A stretch of 64,000 nt of DNA from Setoptus koraiensis (lineage: Eukaryota; Arthropoda), in contig CM106585.1 of NCBI GenBank assembly GCA_048013815.1, forward strand, positions 6,758,001-6,822,000, read 5' to 3'. The position numbers and the translations under genes are program-made. Positions 1-12,000 of the stretch are shown here, piece after piece. Numbering within the stretch: the first letter of the stretch is position 1; each line of letters starts with the position of its first letter. The notes below the pieces were generated by a model that was not told where the DNA came from, searched no databases, and was given only the letters and a program-made list of their open reading frames with translations.

Positions 1-237
1 ATTTCAGGTGGAATTCAAGTAAATGCTGTGTAGGAGGCGTGATCATGGCAAAAACCGCAATTATGCGGGTTCCGCTGTCAAGAGTGAATGTCCGAATATC
101 TGCTTACCATGCTCTAGCATCACCAGTCCCTATGAGAACGTGTTTATCCCATGTGTTTACGATTCAAGACACGCTAGATATATTTAAACATTAAAATTCA
201 AGTGTGTTTATTTTAATAAAATAAATCTAGGATCATC
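1..237. other. 5' flank of DCAF13, no gene seen
   Basis: AT-rich flank before the DCAF13 start codon. It presumably holds the DCAF13 promoter and short 5' leader. I see no convincing coding region, RNA gene or clear TATA box; a poly-A/T-rich stretch lies just before the ATG. Confidence 0.4.
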
Positions 238-1847
238 ATGAAGGTTCACATGATAACCCGGGCCCCCGGGGATTTCATGCGAGAAACAAAACACGACATT
301 CACAAAGGTAGGCATTTCGACGGAATCTCAATATCAACTTTACCGGCTTCATGATAATAGCATAACAGATTTTTTTTTTCGATTTATTCCGTACAGTATT
401 TAAAAATTATGATCAAAAACTACATCAACATAGTCTGGAAAGGGAATTCAAAAGAGCTCTGAATGCAACAAAGTTGGAGAGAGTATTTGCTAAGCCTTTC
501 ATCGGAAATCTCAGCGGCCATGGAGATATTGTCAATAATCTACTCAAACATCAGACCAGGTTGTCAATTATGGCCAGTGGAGCGTACGATGGCTGTATCA
601 AGATCTGGGATCTGTCAACGCGAAAATGCATGCGAACAATTCAAGCTCACAATACCGCCATCCGTGCCATGTGTGTGTCAAGATTGAATGAGAATCACTT
701 TTTTAGCGTAGACACACAATCCAACATCAAACGATGGAGATACTTCAGTAGTGATCAGATTGTAGCTCCCAAGAGGAAGAAAAGGAAGACTATGAGCGCT
801 GTAGTGTCTATCAATAAGCCATCTAACAGCCAAGATGATGACCAGGACGATGACCAAGACGATGACCAAGACGATGATACAATTATAGATTCGGATGAAG
901 ATGATGATGATATAGAAGAAGCCTACGATCAATCTATGGAGGATTCTGACATTCCCCTCGACACTATCTTGGCAAGAAGCATCATCTTAAGTATGGATCA
1001 TCATTATGACAGAGCTCTCATGGTGACTGCTGGGGATAAAGTAGATCTGTGGGAAGAGAATAGGAATGAACCTCTGCGCAGTTGGAAGTGGGGAGCAGAT
1101 TCTACACAGTACGTGAAATTTAACCCAATCGAAGTCGACATGTTTGCGACAACTTCTAGTGACAGAGCCATAACTTTATTCGACGTAAGGCAAGCCAATC
1201 CCTTGAGGAAAGTGGTCCTCGAACTAAAATCAAATCAGCTTTGTTGGAATCCAATGGAAGCATTCATGTTTACAGTGGCAAATGAAGATCATGACCTATA
1301 CACATTTGACATGAGAAAATTAACCAAACCGGTCTTGATACACAAAGATCACGTGGACGCAGTTATCGCATTAGACTACTCGCCTACTGGGTTGGAAATT
1401 GTTAGTGGAAGCTATGATAAGAGCATAAGGATATTTCCCTCTAAAGGTGGCCGTAGTAGAGATGTGTATTATACTAAACGAATGCAGCGCTTAACCGATG
1501 TTATATGGTCGAACGATGCCAAGTACTTGGTGTCTGCCTCTGATGAGATGGATTTGCGTATGTGGCGCGCCAACGCAAGCGAAGTGCCCGGCCCCAAAAT
1601 GTTGCGACAGCAATTGGCCGAACAGCAAGACGCGAAATTGAAGCAAAAGTTCAAAAATTATCCAGATATTAGGCGCATCGCACGTCACCGTCATGTGCCC
1701 AAGCACATCTACCACTCTCGTAAAGAGAAACGTGAAATGATAAACTCAAGAAGGAGAAAGGAAGCCAACAGGATAGCCCATAGTAGGCCAGGCACTATAG
1801 AGGTCAGACCTGAGAAAGAGCGCCATATTGTGAGAGAGGAGGAGTAA
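238..1847 (+). CDS. DCAF13: DCAF13 / Sof1 WD40 protein (two exons)
   Basis: WD40 beta-propeller protein of the small-subunit processome, needed for 18S rRNA maturation in the nucleolus; in animals also a DDB1-CUL4 substrate receptor. Exon 1 is 238-307 and exon 2 is 397-1847; the 89-bp intron has a GT donor at 308 and a CAG acceptor ending at 396, and the join restores a valine codon. The product is 506 aa against about 445 in humans. Family landmarks are visible: the start MKVHMITR, RALNATKLERVFAKPF, the WD40 blocks, SYDKSIRIFP, and the basic Sof1-like tail with RIARHRHVPKHIY. The extra length is mostly an acidic low-complexity insert near residues 168-205 with repeated DDDQ units, after the first WD repeats. 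The start at 238 is chosen because it matches the family N-terminus. It ends 169 bp from the convergent bZIP gene. Confidence 0.95.
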
Positions 1848-1883
1848 TATGTTGAAACGCTTGACCATTTGATTGCAATGGAA

Positions 1884-1889
1884 TTTATT
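1884..1889 (-). terminator. Likely poly(A) signal of the bZIP gene (AATAAA on minus strand)
   Basis: TTTATT on the plus strand reads AATAAA on the minus strand, about 130 bp beyond the bZIP stop codon. It lies past the DCAF13 signal on the facing strand, so the two 3' UTRs probably overlap by tens of bases. Confidence 0.45.
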
Positions 1890-1938
1890 ATCTAAAGTTT
1901 CGTTCCTGTGTACATGTTTGTAATATTGGTGTAAATCT

Positions 1939-1944
1939 ATTAAA
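1939..1944 (+). terminator. Likely poly(A) signal of DCAF13 (ATTAAA)
   Basis: ATTAAA lies about 95 bp after the DCAF13 stop codon. It is a common variant poly(A) hexamer, in the right place for this transcript. No cDNA is available to confirm it. Confidence 0.45.
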
Positions 1945-2015
1945 TTTAATAGTAGGATAAATGTGCAGTGAATGTGTTTTTTTTCTATGTAAACTAATCA
2001 GATGAAAAAGTATCG

Positions 2016-2603
2016 TCATGGTAGATGAAGTTGATGGTAACCGGTCATATGCTGTAGCTTGTGTTGGAATTGTTGCAACTGTTGTTGAGCAGGTTGAGCA
2101 CACGTTAAGTTAATCTGTTGATTAGATTGTAGATCAGTGCGATGATTGTTGCTGTTGCCGGTGTTGTTGTTGTTGTTGTGATGATTTGAATTTTGTTGAT
2201 GATAATGATTCTCATTAATAGTTTCACGTGGCTGTTGATGCTGCTGCTTGTACATGGCCAGTATCGATTCTGTAGGCGATATTGAATTGTCTCGCTTTGC
2301 GGAAAATATAACCCGCATGAAGTCTAATTCTCTACTAAGTGTATCAACTTTTCTCTCCAATTGACCATTTTCACTTTTTAACTGATCAACACGTTCTTGC
2401 GTTTCAATAGTTTTTTGTTTCGATTTAAATCTGCTTTTTTTAACCGCCGCATTGTTCCTCTCTCTCCTTTGCCTGTACTCTGGGCTGTTTTTTGATAGCA
2501 TAACACGATTAACACGCGCATATTTTGACGAATTGTCTGACGAAATGTCGGAATCGTCGTTGAGCATGTTGATTTTCAAGCGGGCGTAGTCCTCGTCGTC
2601 CAT
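2016..2603 (-). CDS. C/EBP-gamma-like bZIP transcription factor
   Basis: Single-exon bZIP protein of 195 aa. The basic region and zipper (about residues 42-100) read YRQRRERNNAAVKKSRFKSK followed by a leucine-heptad helix. This is the C/EBP class signature and is closest in my memory to C/EBP-gamma and Drosophila Irbp18. Such proteins lack a strong activation domain and dimerise with other bZIPs such as ATF4 to bind C/EBP-ATF sites in the nucleus. The N-terminus is short and acidic (MDDEDYARLK). The C-terminal half is low complexity, rich in Gln, Asn and His, and gives no domain. The ATG at 2603 gives the natural short N-terminus. The gene is divergent from Shal, with about 1.9 kb between their coding regions, and convergent with DCAF13. 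Confidence 0.88.
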   Translation of the reverse strand: MDDEDYARLKINMLNDDSDISSDNSSKYARVNRVMLSKNSPEYRQRRERNNAAVKKSRFKSKQKTIETQERVDQLKSENGQLERKVDTLSRELDFMRVIFSAKRDNSISPTESILAMYKQQHQQPRETINENHYHQQNSNHHNNNNNTGNSNNHRTDLQSNQQINLTCAQPAQQQLQQFQHKLQHMTGYHQLHLP

Positions 2604-4547
2604 CAGTCTCTATTGTATTTGTTGATGATGCAAATATTTTAAATACTTGTAATAATAATAAATAGATAGATAGATAGATAGTGCCAGATATGTATCACTA
2701 GATACAGCAAACAAATTAGGTAATGTATGTGAAAGTGTTAACGCAATGCTTGCTCTTTATATAGTGATCAACAAGCATGATGGAACTTTCTGCCTGATGA
2801 AGACATGCGTACTGCTACCGATGAGTCATGTTCTGTGCACAGACACTATTGGCTTGGCAAGATTATCTTGCTCACGAATGCCTGTTACAGCAGTGCTGAA
2901 TCGGCGCACAATTGCACACAACTTGTGAACGCGCGCGCGTCAGAGCGAGCACGCACAGAGACAATTCGTGGAATTGGCGAGTATGTGTGTGTGAGTGTGT
3001 GTGTGTGTGCGAGAGACAGAGATTGGCCTGGCCACCGCACACACACACATTTCCAGCGAACTTTGCATTACTCATCAATGTGTGCACTGGCGCCAATTTC
3101 AAACAGCCAAAGTGTCCACTTTGCAAGCGCCCTCTCTTGTGCGGACGCGCAGAAGAGAGGGCGCCACCGGGCCAGTCGCAAAGTCGCTAGGCGCCTCGCG
3201 CCTCGGCCAGCATATATCCACCAGCGTTATAGTGGTAGTGACCCCGCTAGCTATTTAATCTGTTGGTCTTGACGTTGCTGTTGTCGTTGTTGCTGGTGCT
3301 GCGTTATTGTTGCGAGTGTGCGCTGTAGTTGAAAATTGTTGATTAGCGATAGTGGCCCGAAAACTGAGTGCCTATGTGTGCGCCTGAAAGTTGCGAAAAG
3401 CGAAGGCATCAATCCCGAAATATCAAGCGAGCAAGACGCACAGGCAGAATTGTAAGTAATATCTATATATACACACAGAGGGACGGAGAGCGCGAGAGAG
3501 AGAGAGTGAAACAGCCAGCTAGCGAGCACTCCGAGGTACAGAAAACAGAGGGAGCGAGGGAGAGGAAACTGAATCGAATCATTTTGTTATTCTCGTCACC
3601 ATCATCATCAGCGAGCGCGAGTGAATTGTGACTTACATAACAACATTTCCAGAGAGGGACAGCGAGAGAGAGCGAATTCTCACTGCTCTCACTCAATCTT
3701 CTAATAGAGTGATAGAGTATGGGTGTAAACGATAACTGACTGCTACTGCTGCCGCCGCCGACGCCGCCGTTGTTGTTGTTACGACATATCGCAAACATCG
3801 CCGAGTCAAAAGTAGACTAGTTAACCCTCGTGCTAAATGTTAAATTCAGTCCGTCTGTCGTGCTGGGCGCCGTTGTGGCAGTTGTCGGTTGTTGTCAGAC
3901 TCCTCAAGCTCACAAACACACACCAACACATGTAGTCTACGCACTTTTGAGCTTCTTCCACACATATTTTGATTAAAATTGAATTTAGAATTAGAATTAA
4001 ATTGTTTTCGACGACAAGCCAACGAATCCAAACTAAGATTCTTTCGCTCCTCACTAGTACGCATCGCACAAACACACGACAACAGCCTTCGACAACAATT
4101 GCTGTCGCCTCACAATACATCCGCTCGCCTAGCCGCACCGACCACCAACAATTGCCGAGACTCGCACCGCCAACAATCGGCACTTGCCTAACACAAGCAA
4201 TCATCGGGCCGAAGTGACATCAGCAGACAGCAGACAGCAGCCAGCATCGGCATACATCAGCAGACAGCGCCGAACAGCAGAAGACAGTGCCGATCGAGTC
4301 CGGCGGGCCATCGAAAAGAATCACCGGCCGAGAATTGCCAACCGAGAATCGCTAGTCGAGAATCGTCAGCCAAGAGTCGCCAGTCGCAACGCGACAAAAA
4401 GAAGCTTATTCACGCAGCTCGGCCGTCGTGGGTGAAATTAGTTTAATTATCGGCCGTGATCAGTGCAGCAAAAGTGTGCCCATCGGCCGTTCTCGCATAG
4501 TTCAACATCAAGTGCCCGCCAGTAGCCCGACATAAGCCACGACAAGC
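2604..4547. promoter_or_regulatory. Divergent intergenic region: bZIP promoter and Shal promoter/5' leader
   Basis: About 1.9 kb with no convincing gene between two divergent coding regions. It holds a GATA tetranucleotide run near 2661-2682, a GT/CA-rich run near 2985-3050, GA-rich tracts near 3475-3560, and CAGACAG/CGCCA-rich DNA near 4180-4400 that looks like an arthropod 5' UTR. The short ORFs here have no family features and are probably chance or upstream ORFs. A donor-like TTGTAAGT near 3450 could belong to a 5' UTR intron, but I cannot prove it. Confidence 0.5.
2661..2682. repeat. GATA tetranucleotide microsatellite
   Basis: About five tandem GATA units, just upstream of the bZIP start codon on its 5' side. 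Confidence 0.85.
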
Positions 4548-6040
4548 ATGGCCTCCGTGGCGGCCTGGTTACCGTTTGCGCGTGCCGCCGCCATTGGTTG
4601 GGTGCCCATAGCCAGCAATCCGTTGCCTGGGCCGCCCATAAACAATGATCATGTGAGACGCGAGGATGAAAAATTCACCATCAATGTGTCGGGCAGAAAA
4701 TTTGAAACGTGGCGCAACACTGTGGAAAAGTATCCCGACACATTGTTGGGCTCGTCAGAGAGAGATTTCTTTTTTGATGAGCAAACAAAAGAGTATTTCT
4801 TTGATCGAGATCCCGACATATTCCGGCACATACTAAATTATTATCGCACCGGCAAGCTACATTATCCAAAGCACGAATGTTTGATGGCCTACGATGAAGA
4901 GTTGGCCTTCTTTGGCATTATACCCGACGTCATAGGCGATTGTTGCTACGAAGATTACAGAGACAGAAAAAGAGAGAATGCCGAACGAATGTTAGACGAT
5001 CGTATTAGTGAAAATAATGGCGAAAAAGAATTAGAGCAACGTTCCATGCGAGAACAAATGTGGCGCGCCTTCGAAAATCCGCACACCTCAACAGCGGCAC
5101 TAGTGTTCTATTATGTAACAGGTTTCTTTATAGCTGTTAGTGTTGTGGCCAATGTAGTTGAGACAGTGCCGTGCACCATTATATCGCGAATACATCAAAA
5201 TTTAAAATATTACAAACAACAGGCGTCGTTGGCCGCCGCGGCAAACGCGGCCGCCCTCATCGAGCAACAGCATCAATTACAGCAACAACAACAACACAAT
5301 TTGTTGTATTTGCAACAACAACAACAACACCAGCAACATCATCCAGATTCCTATCCGCCGTCAGCAGCAGCTTCCAGCAATCAACAGCAACAGCAGCAGC
5401 AACAGTATACAAATGCCAGCCAACAGCAACAACAACAGCAACAACAAACGCCAACAGTTAGCCCAAGCGTTGTAGCCAATCAACAAGCTGCTTCCACTAG
5501 CTCGCCACCTTCCACTTTCTCCACTTATTACAGTGATCACTATAACAGTTACAATTACTATTATCAAGAGGCAGAAAATTTAAGTTGTGGCGACACATTC
5601 AAGGTGGCATTCTTTTGTTTAGATACAGCCTGTGTTATGATATTCACCGCGGAATATCTACTTCGTTTATATGCCGCTCCGTCGCGTTGTAAATTTATGC
5701 ATTCAGTAATGTCATTAATAGATGTTGTAGCCATTATGCCATATTATATAGGCTTAGGCATTAAAGACAACGACGATGTTTCGGGCGCATTTGTTACATT
5801 GAGAGTATTTAGAGTATTTAGGATATTTAAATTTTCGCGCCACTCGCAAGGTCTCAGAATATTGGGCTACACATTGAAGTCTTGCGCAAGCGAATTGGGT
5901 TTTCTGGTATTCTCGCTGGCCATGGCCATTATAATATTTGCCACCGTAATGTATTACGCCGAGAAAAATGTCGACGGCACCACCTTTACATCGATACCTG
6001 CCGCCTTTTGGTACACCATAGTGACTATGACCACCCTCGG
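4548..6040 (+). other. Shal: Shal coding exon 1 (T1 to pore helix)
   Basis: Encodes residues 1-497 plus two bases of codon 498. It ends CTCGG before the donor GTAAGT at 6041. It covers the tetramerisation domain, S1-S5 and the pore helix, stopping inside the selectivity filter. Confidence 0.93.
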
Positions 6041-9000
6041 GTAAGTACCCATCATCATCACACTGCTTTTGCCCACTCTAGCGGCGCCGGTTTGCCCGGT
6101 TTGCGGGCGCTTTCGCCCGGCCGGCCGGCCGGCGCCGCTCCTCAAAATGAGATGCGCCTCTACCCAAACTGGGGGGGCGCTTCCGCCCAAAGTAGCGAGT
6201 TGCAACTGTTTTGCACAAACTGCCAGCGCTGGTTGTGCGGCCAGTCGAGGGACCTAGCGCGTTCGCGACTGCACCGCCGCCGCCGCCGCCGCCGTGTATC
6301 GTTGGCGCGCTAGTTGGCGCAATCATTAATTGTAATTCAATGGGCTTCGTTTGATTGAATTGAATTGCTTCTAATTGAATGGATACGGAACGGAGCGACG
6401 CGACGATGTTACGCAACATCCATTCAGGGCAGCCGAAACTGCCGCAACTGCAACAACGGCGACAACGGCGACAACTGCAACGGCGGCAACAACGGCAACA
6501 ACGGCAACAACTGCGACAACAGAGGCAATATAAGCGACTCAATTCTAATTGGCTACTCGCCACCAGGCTGGCATGTCAGCAGTAGCCGACCATTAGCAAC
6601 TATTAACTATGTGAGTGGATGATTTCGTTATATATCAAGCATGACTATTAGCGCATACTGGCGCGCCGACGACCGCTCGCCACGATAAAGGCGCCCTAAA
6701 GATGAAATGACTCTTTTTATGGCTTCACACATATGCCTCTCGCGGGTCGGGCCTGCCAACAACAACAACCGGCCACCCGGCGGCCCGTCCGCGCCCGTCG
6801 GCCGCTCGTGCCCGTCGGCCGCTCGTGTACCCGCGCGCCCATTCGCGCGTCCATTCGGCGTCCATTCGGCGTCCATTCGGCTTTCATTCGGCGTTCATTC
6901 GGCGCCTGTCCGGCGGGCGCGTCTATCGGGCAGGGGCGTCGTCGTCCGTGCGCGCGCCGACGGGCGCCGGTTCGGGCGAGCTCGGCACAGGCAGTTTTGT
7001 CGGCCAACAAACTGAACAAACTGTTCAGTAATGACCCAAACGGGGCAATATCTGGCCCCATTGCCGGACACAATGATAGCCCGGCGGGGATGTTGTGTGC
7101 GTGTGGGGATTTTTTTCATTTGCGACGAGCGACTCAATAACCTGGCCAATGGCCCGGCCAGTCGGCCAGCCAATTGACTGGGCGCCCGCCATGTCTACCC
7201 AGCCATTAATCAATTATGCAAATCCGCGCTGCGCGTGTCTTATGGGTCGCTCGGGCGCGGGCCCGAGCGTGTGCGTGTAATTACACTTTGCTCGCCGCTG
7301 CCTATAAGCTGCGGCGCTATGCAGCCGCTTGTTTGCCGGCAAATGAGCCCTATTCAATTTCTTCAAATCAAATTTCCAGTGGCGCCACCGCTGGCACTTG
7401 TGCCTGGCGCTGCCCGACGCGACGGGCTGGCTCGCGCGGTGCCCGACCGGCCGGACCGGCGGCGCGCACTGCGGGCGCCCAGGCCGCAGCGGCCGACGCT
7501 TGGCCGAGCACGCGCCAGATCAAGTAGGTGATGATGGATTTGCGCGGCCCCATCGCCGGACCGCGCAACGGAGCAACGGAGCGACGGGGCGACGGGCAAT
7601 GGGGCGGCGGATCGCAGATAAGAATCTTGGTGGCTGGCGAGCTGACTCTCGGGCGTCCAATTTGAGATGATGAGCCCAATGTTTGTGCGTTTGTTTGTTT
7701 GCTGCTGCCGCTGCCAGCGCCCGTTCGCGGCTGCTGCCGGCGCCCGTTCGCGGCCGCTACTGGCGCCCTCCGAAGCCAACGACACAATGATGGCAATGCT
7801 ATCTGGTCTTGATAGAGAAGCTGACTGGCTGGCAGCAGTTTATTGTGTGTTTTATTATTATTCAGGCCATTGCCAGCGGTGAAGTGTGAGCCCGCTGCGA
7901 GGGCGCGAGCGAAAGAAAAAACACGCCAAACAAAATCATCGCTACAAAAACATCAACACAGCGCCAACAACAACAACAACATCAACCGCAAGCCAGATAT
8001 AGCGCGCCAGATACAGCCCGACTAGCCCGGCGGTCTAGCCAGCGAACCGAGCTCGGCAGTCTGGCGTTCTGGCGCTCTGGCGCTCTGGCGTGCGCGCGAT
8101 CTGGCGTTTTGGCCATCTCGCGGGCTGGCGCGAGCAGATCTTATCGTCGGGCTTTCATCATCGTCATGCGAGCAGCGCCAGTGCGGCTGCGACGGCCGTC
8201 CGGCCGATGTCGCCACCATTACGACTGGCGCCCGGCCGACTGGCGCTCGGGCTGGCCCGCTTGTGCGCGCCACACAAAAAGACACAAAAAGTGACACAAC
8301 CGACGACAACAATGACTCGCCGATAGCGGCTGGCCCGAGCGCCGCTGCCCGACCGGTGGCGCGGCCCACTTCGGGCCGCCGGGCCACCACACATCCCTAT
8401 AGGCATCGGGCGCGCGTGGGCCTTGCATCGGCTGCGCGCAAAGGCGCCCAGGATGCACGCACCGTTGCTCTGATTAGAGACTGTCGGGCCGCTCCAATAT
8501 CGCGCCCATAATTGCGTTATCAATTCTGCCATTCTCGCCACTGTGGCACCGCTGGCCGGCCCGCCATCGCGCCGGCTCAGCCGCTCTTTGGCTCGTCGCC
8601 GCTGCGGAGGCGGGCGCCGCGCCAAGACTCCGGCCGGGTCCGGCCAGTGCAGCAGGTTCGCGCCGCGCGAATTGCCGTTATCGATTGGCGCGCGAACGCC
8701 GCCATGGCACCGTTCCAACTGATGTGCCCCCGCGAGCCAGCCAACCCGACAAACAAACAAATTTATTCGGCACGGATAGATGTATGGCGATCGGGGCGAC
8801 ATCGTTACGACTGGCGGCGCTGCGTCTTGGCGCTCTCAGCCGATAGCGAGAGCCAGTCAAATAAATGGCACGGTGCAAGACGAATAATAACGATCTTGCC
8901 ATGAGCCGGCACCGAATGGGGGGCCCCATTGATGTAGTGGATATGGCTGACACGGCTTGCGGCAGCCTGGTGAGAGGCTCGCGGGAGCCCTGCGACTCAC

Positions 9001-12000
9001 AACTTGCGATTCGCAAGTTGCGAGAGCCTCCCAAACCAAAATGCAAATTGCGCATTGGGGATCCTCTCACAACCGAAGCCAATGCGACAACGACCGTTGA
9101 GAGATACACACACACCAGCCTTTATATGGGCACTATATCGCTCGGCAAACACGCCAGCCTCGCGCGCGCCAGCCAGCGCGGGGCCCCGCCATTATCCATT
9201 ACTGGCAATCAAGGGAACAGCCTAAAAAACTGGCCAGCCAGCCAGCCAGCCAGCCAGCGGGCTCGCCAGCTCGTGAGGCCGGCGTATATAAATACCCATA
9301 TATGTATATAGTTGATGCAGCCGGCGTGTGGGGGCCACCAGAATCTAGCGGCTAGATGGATGGCGGGGCGGGCGCAGTATGTTCATATCAAATGGAATTT
9401 CGCAAAGCGGCGACACTCAGTGTCGCCGCCATGCCTCATATCCATCATGACGTGCCCGGTCCATCCGGTCGCAGAGTTGTTTGCCCGGCCGACGGCCCAG
9501 TGGGGCCCCCAGCGCGCCACTTGGACTGGCCAACTGGCCGTTCACGGTACATTTCCATTTGGCCGTTGTGCGCCACTCCGCGCCACTCCGCGCCATTCCG
9601 CGCCATTCCGCGCCATTCCGCGCCATTCTGCGCCATTCCGCGCCATTCTATCGCGCGCTTCGGCCGCGGCCATCTATCCGGCCGCGTCTATCGGGCCGCT
9701 TCTATCTGGCCGCGTCTGTCTGGCCGGCTGGCCCCGGGCCAGCCGAGCATATCCGCTCTGGTCTGGGGGCGCGGACAGCGACGGACGGGCTGTCCGCGCT
9801 ATTCACTGTGCGGCGCGTTATTCACTACTCTGGTCACTTTGTGTCCAGTCGGCTGGCCGGCCGGGCCTTCTCTCCGGCCTGCGGTGCCCGCCCGCCAGCC
9901 CACCGGTCGGCCGGCCGCCGGCCGGTTCACCTGGTCGCGCCCGCTGACCGATCGATGTGACGCGTGCATCTGCGCCCCGCTGCCTCCTCTCCCGCGCCCC
10001 CCTGCGCTGGCTGGCCTCTGATCCCGCGCGCGCCACTGCGGCGGCCCGCGTAGCGGCGCACTGCGGCAACTCGCTCGTCCGCTCGACATACTCGAGCGTC
10101 ACTTCCGAGAATCAATCTCAATTCGAGATAACGCCCGGCGCTCGCCTGGCGATATAATGACAGATTGGCGGCACGAGATTGCTGCCGGCTCGTGGGGCCG
10201 CCGCCGCCGCCTGTGATATTTGCCCGCTGCTCGTGGGCTCCGGCTCGCCGGCAGATAATTCAAATTTAATTCTCTTCGCTGCCTATTCTCGGCCACTCAT
10301 TTTTGTGCGAGTGCGTGCCAGCGTGTGTCAGTCAGTTTACAACTCTCCTCACTTGATGTTTTGCTCTGTCAGACACTCTATTTATCTAGCCAAAGACGAG
10401 CTGGCTGGCTGCGACATGTTCGTCGCGCGCCCCCATTGAGACGGCTTCGAGTAGCGCGCAAAAATTATTTATTATGTCATGCCAAACAACTTATCCGTGC
10501 GAGCTGGCTGGCCGGCTAACGCAGCACATTTATACGCGCCAGCGCGGTGCGGTGTGATCATCATATTATATAATCTAATAATGTCGAGTAGGCGAGCGCA
10601 TAGGGGCCCACATGAATGACAGCAGTGCAAACAAAGAGCGGCGACCAGGGAAATAATGATCATTTTGAAATAAGTTGTGCGCGTCGCGCCGAGCCGAGCC
10701 GCATTATACGCCGCTATATTTAAATATACAATATACGCCGTATTATGTACCGGTATATTTAAATGCGCCGCCTATAGGCGCCTCATACATACATACATAC
10801 ATATCGGGTGTGTGCGGTCGTGTGCATCACGGGCCGTCGGAAGACGCCGCCCGCTCCCGTAAACCCGTGCACCGCATCGTCATTCGAACGAGCGATGAAG
10901 CGTTCGAAGCGGCGCGATCCCCTCTTGTCGCCCGGGCCGATTGTGTAACGGCGGTCGGGCCAAGTTAAAAATTGGCACCAATTGTCGGGCCCGCCTAGTG
11001 GCGACGCGGCGCCTCTTCCCTCGTCGAGTTAATCGGTGACTGGGAGGCGCGATCGCTGTCGGGCCGCGACAATTGTCAAATCAAAAGCTGCGCGACTCGA
11101 GAGCGGCTCGCCTGAATAGTTAAACAAACTGTCTGGCTGTCTAATTTCGCTCCCTCGTCGCCCTGTCAGCGGATGGCGAAAAGTGCGCCAGAATCGCCGC
11201 GTTCGCCGTCGCTCTCGACGGCAAGAGCGGTTGCGCAACTGCGCACCGACCAGATTAGACAATGTCTTGTCTAATTTTATTTTGCGTAATTTGTCCGCTC
11301 GCGGTTCGCCGGCTCCGCCGAGCGGCCCCCGAACCGGTCCCGAGCGGCTTTCCCGAGCGGCCGCCCAAACGGCTCGCCAACTGGCTCACCGAACGCCGCC
11401 AGCCAGCCAGCCGGCCACCGTTCGGCTGGCGCGCCAATCAATTGCTTGGCCCGGTTTGAATCACTTCCGGCGGCGCCGGCACTGCGCGTCACGTAGGCAA
11501 TTCCACGCACCATTGGCCCGCGCGCGCGCGCCTTCGTGTCGCCCCTTCGGCCCATTTGTCTGTCAGTTTCGAGTCTATCAGTCATTTAAGTCTGTGCCGC
11601 AGCGCCCATTGTGACATTGTCTCTGCGTCGACTGACAGGTCGACTTTGTCGCGCGGGCCCCGCGCGGCCCCACGCGGCCCCTGACGGCAGTTATCGGCGG
11701 CGCGACGCACAACTGGCATGCCTTAGATGATTATTCTTCGTGCTGGCGCGCGCGCGCGTTCTTTTTTTCGCCCGTTATCTCTGGGTGCCGCTCGCTGGGT
11801 GCCGTTGGCTGGGCGGGCCGATGTTATGCCGCTCGCTGGATGGTTCGCATGATTTTAATGAAGCGGCGTACCCGCGTGTCGCCACTGGCTATGCCACCGG
11901 TCCGCTCGCTTCACTGATTCAAACCCGCTGCCTGGCGCCATCGCGGGCCTCATTGTCGCTGCGAGCTGCGTCTTGGCGAGCGCTCTGTGGGGAGCCCCGC

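Noticed and set aside
2797-2850. CCTGATGAAGAC followed by ACCGATGAGTC as a possible ribozyme core
   Set aside because: Stems do not form and the catalytic GAAA is missing.
8164-8802. 212-codon minus-strand frame and other frames in 6100-10200
   Set aside because: Both strands carry comparably long frames with the same amino-acid bias, so they are shadows of base composition.
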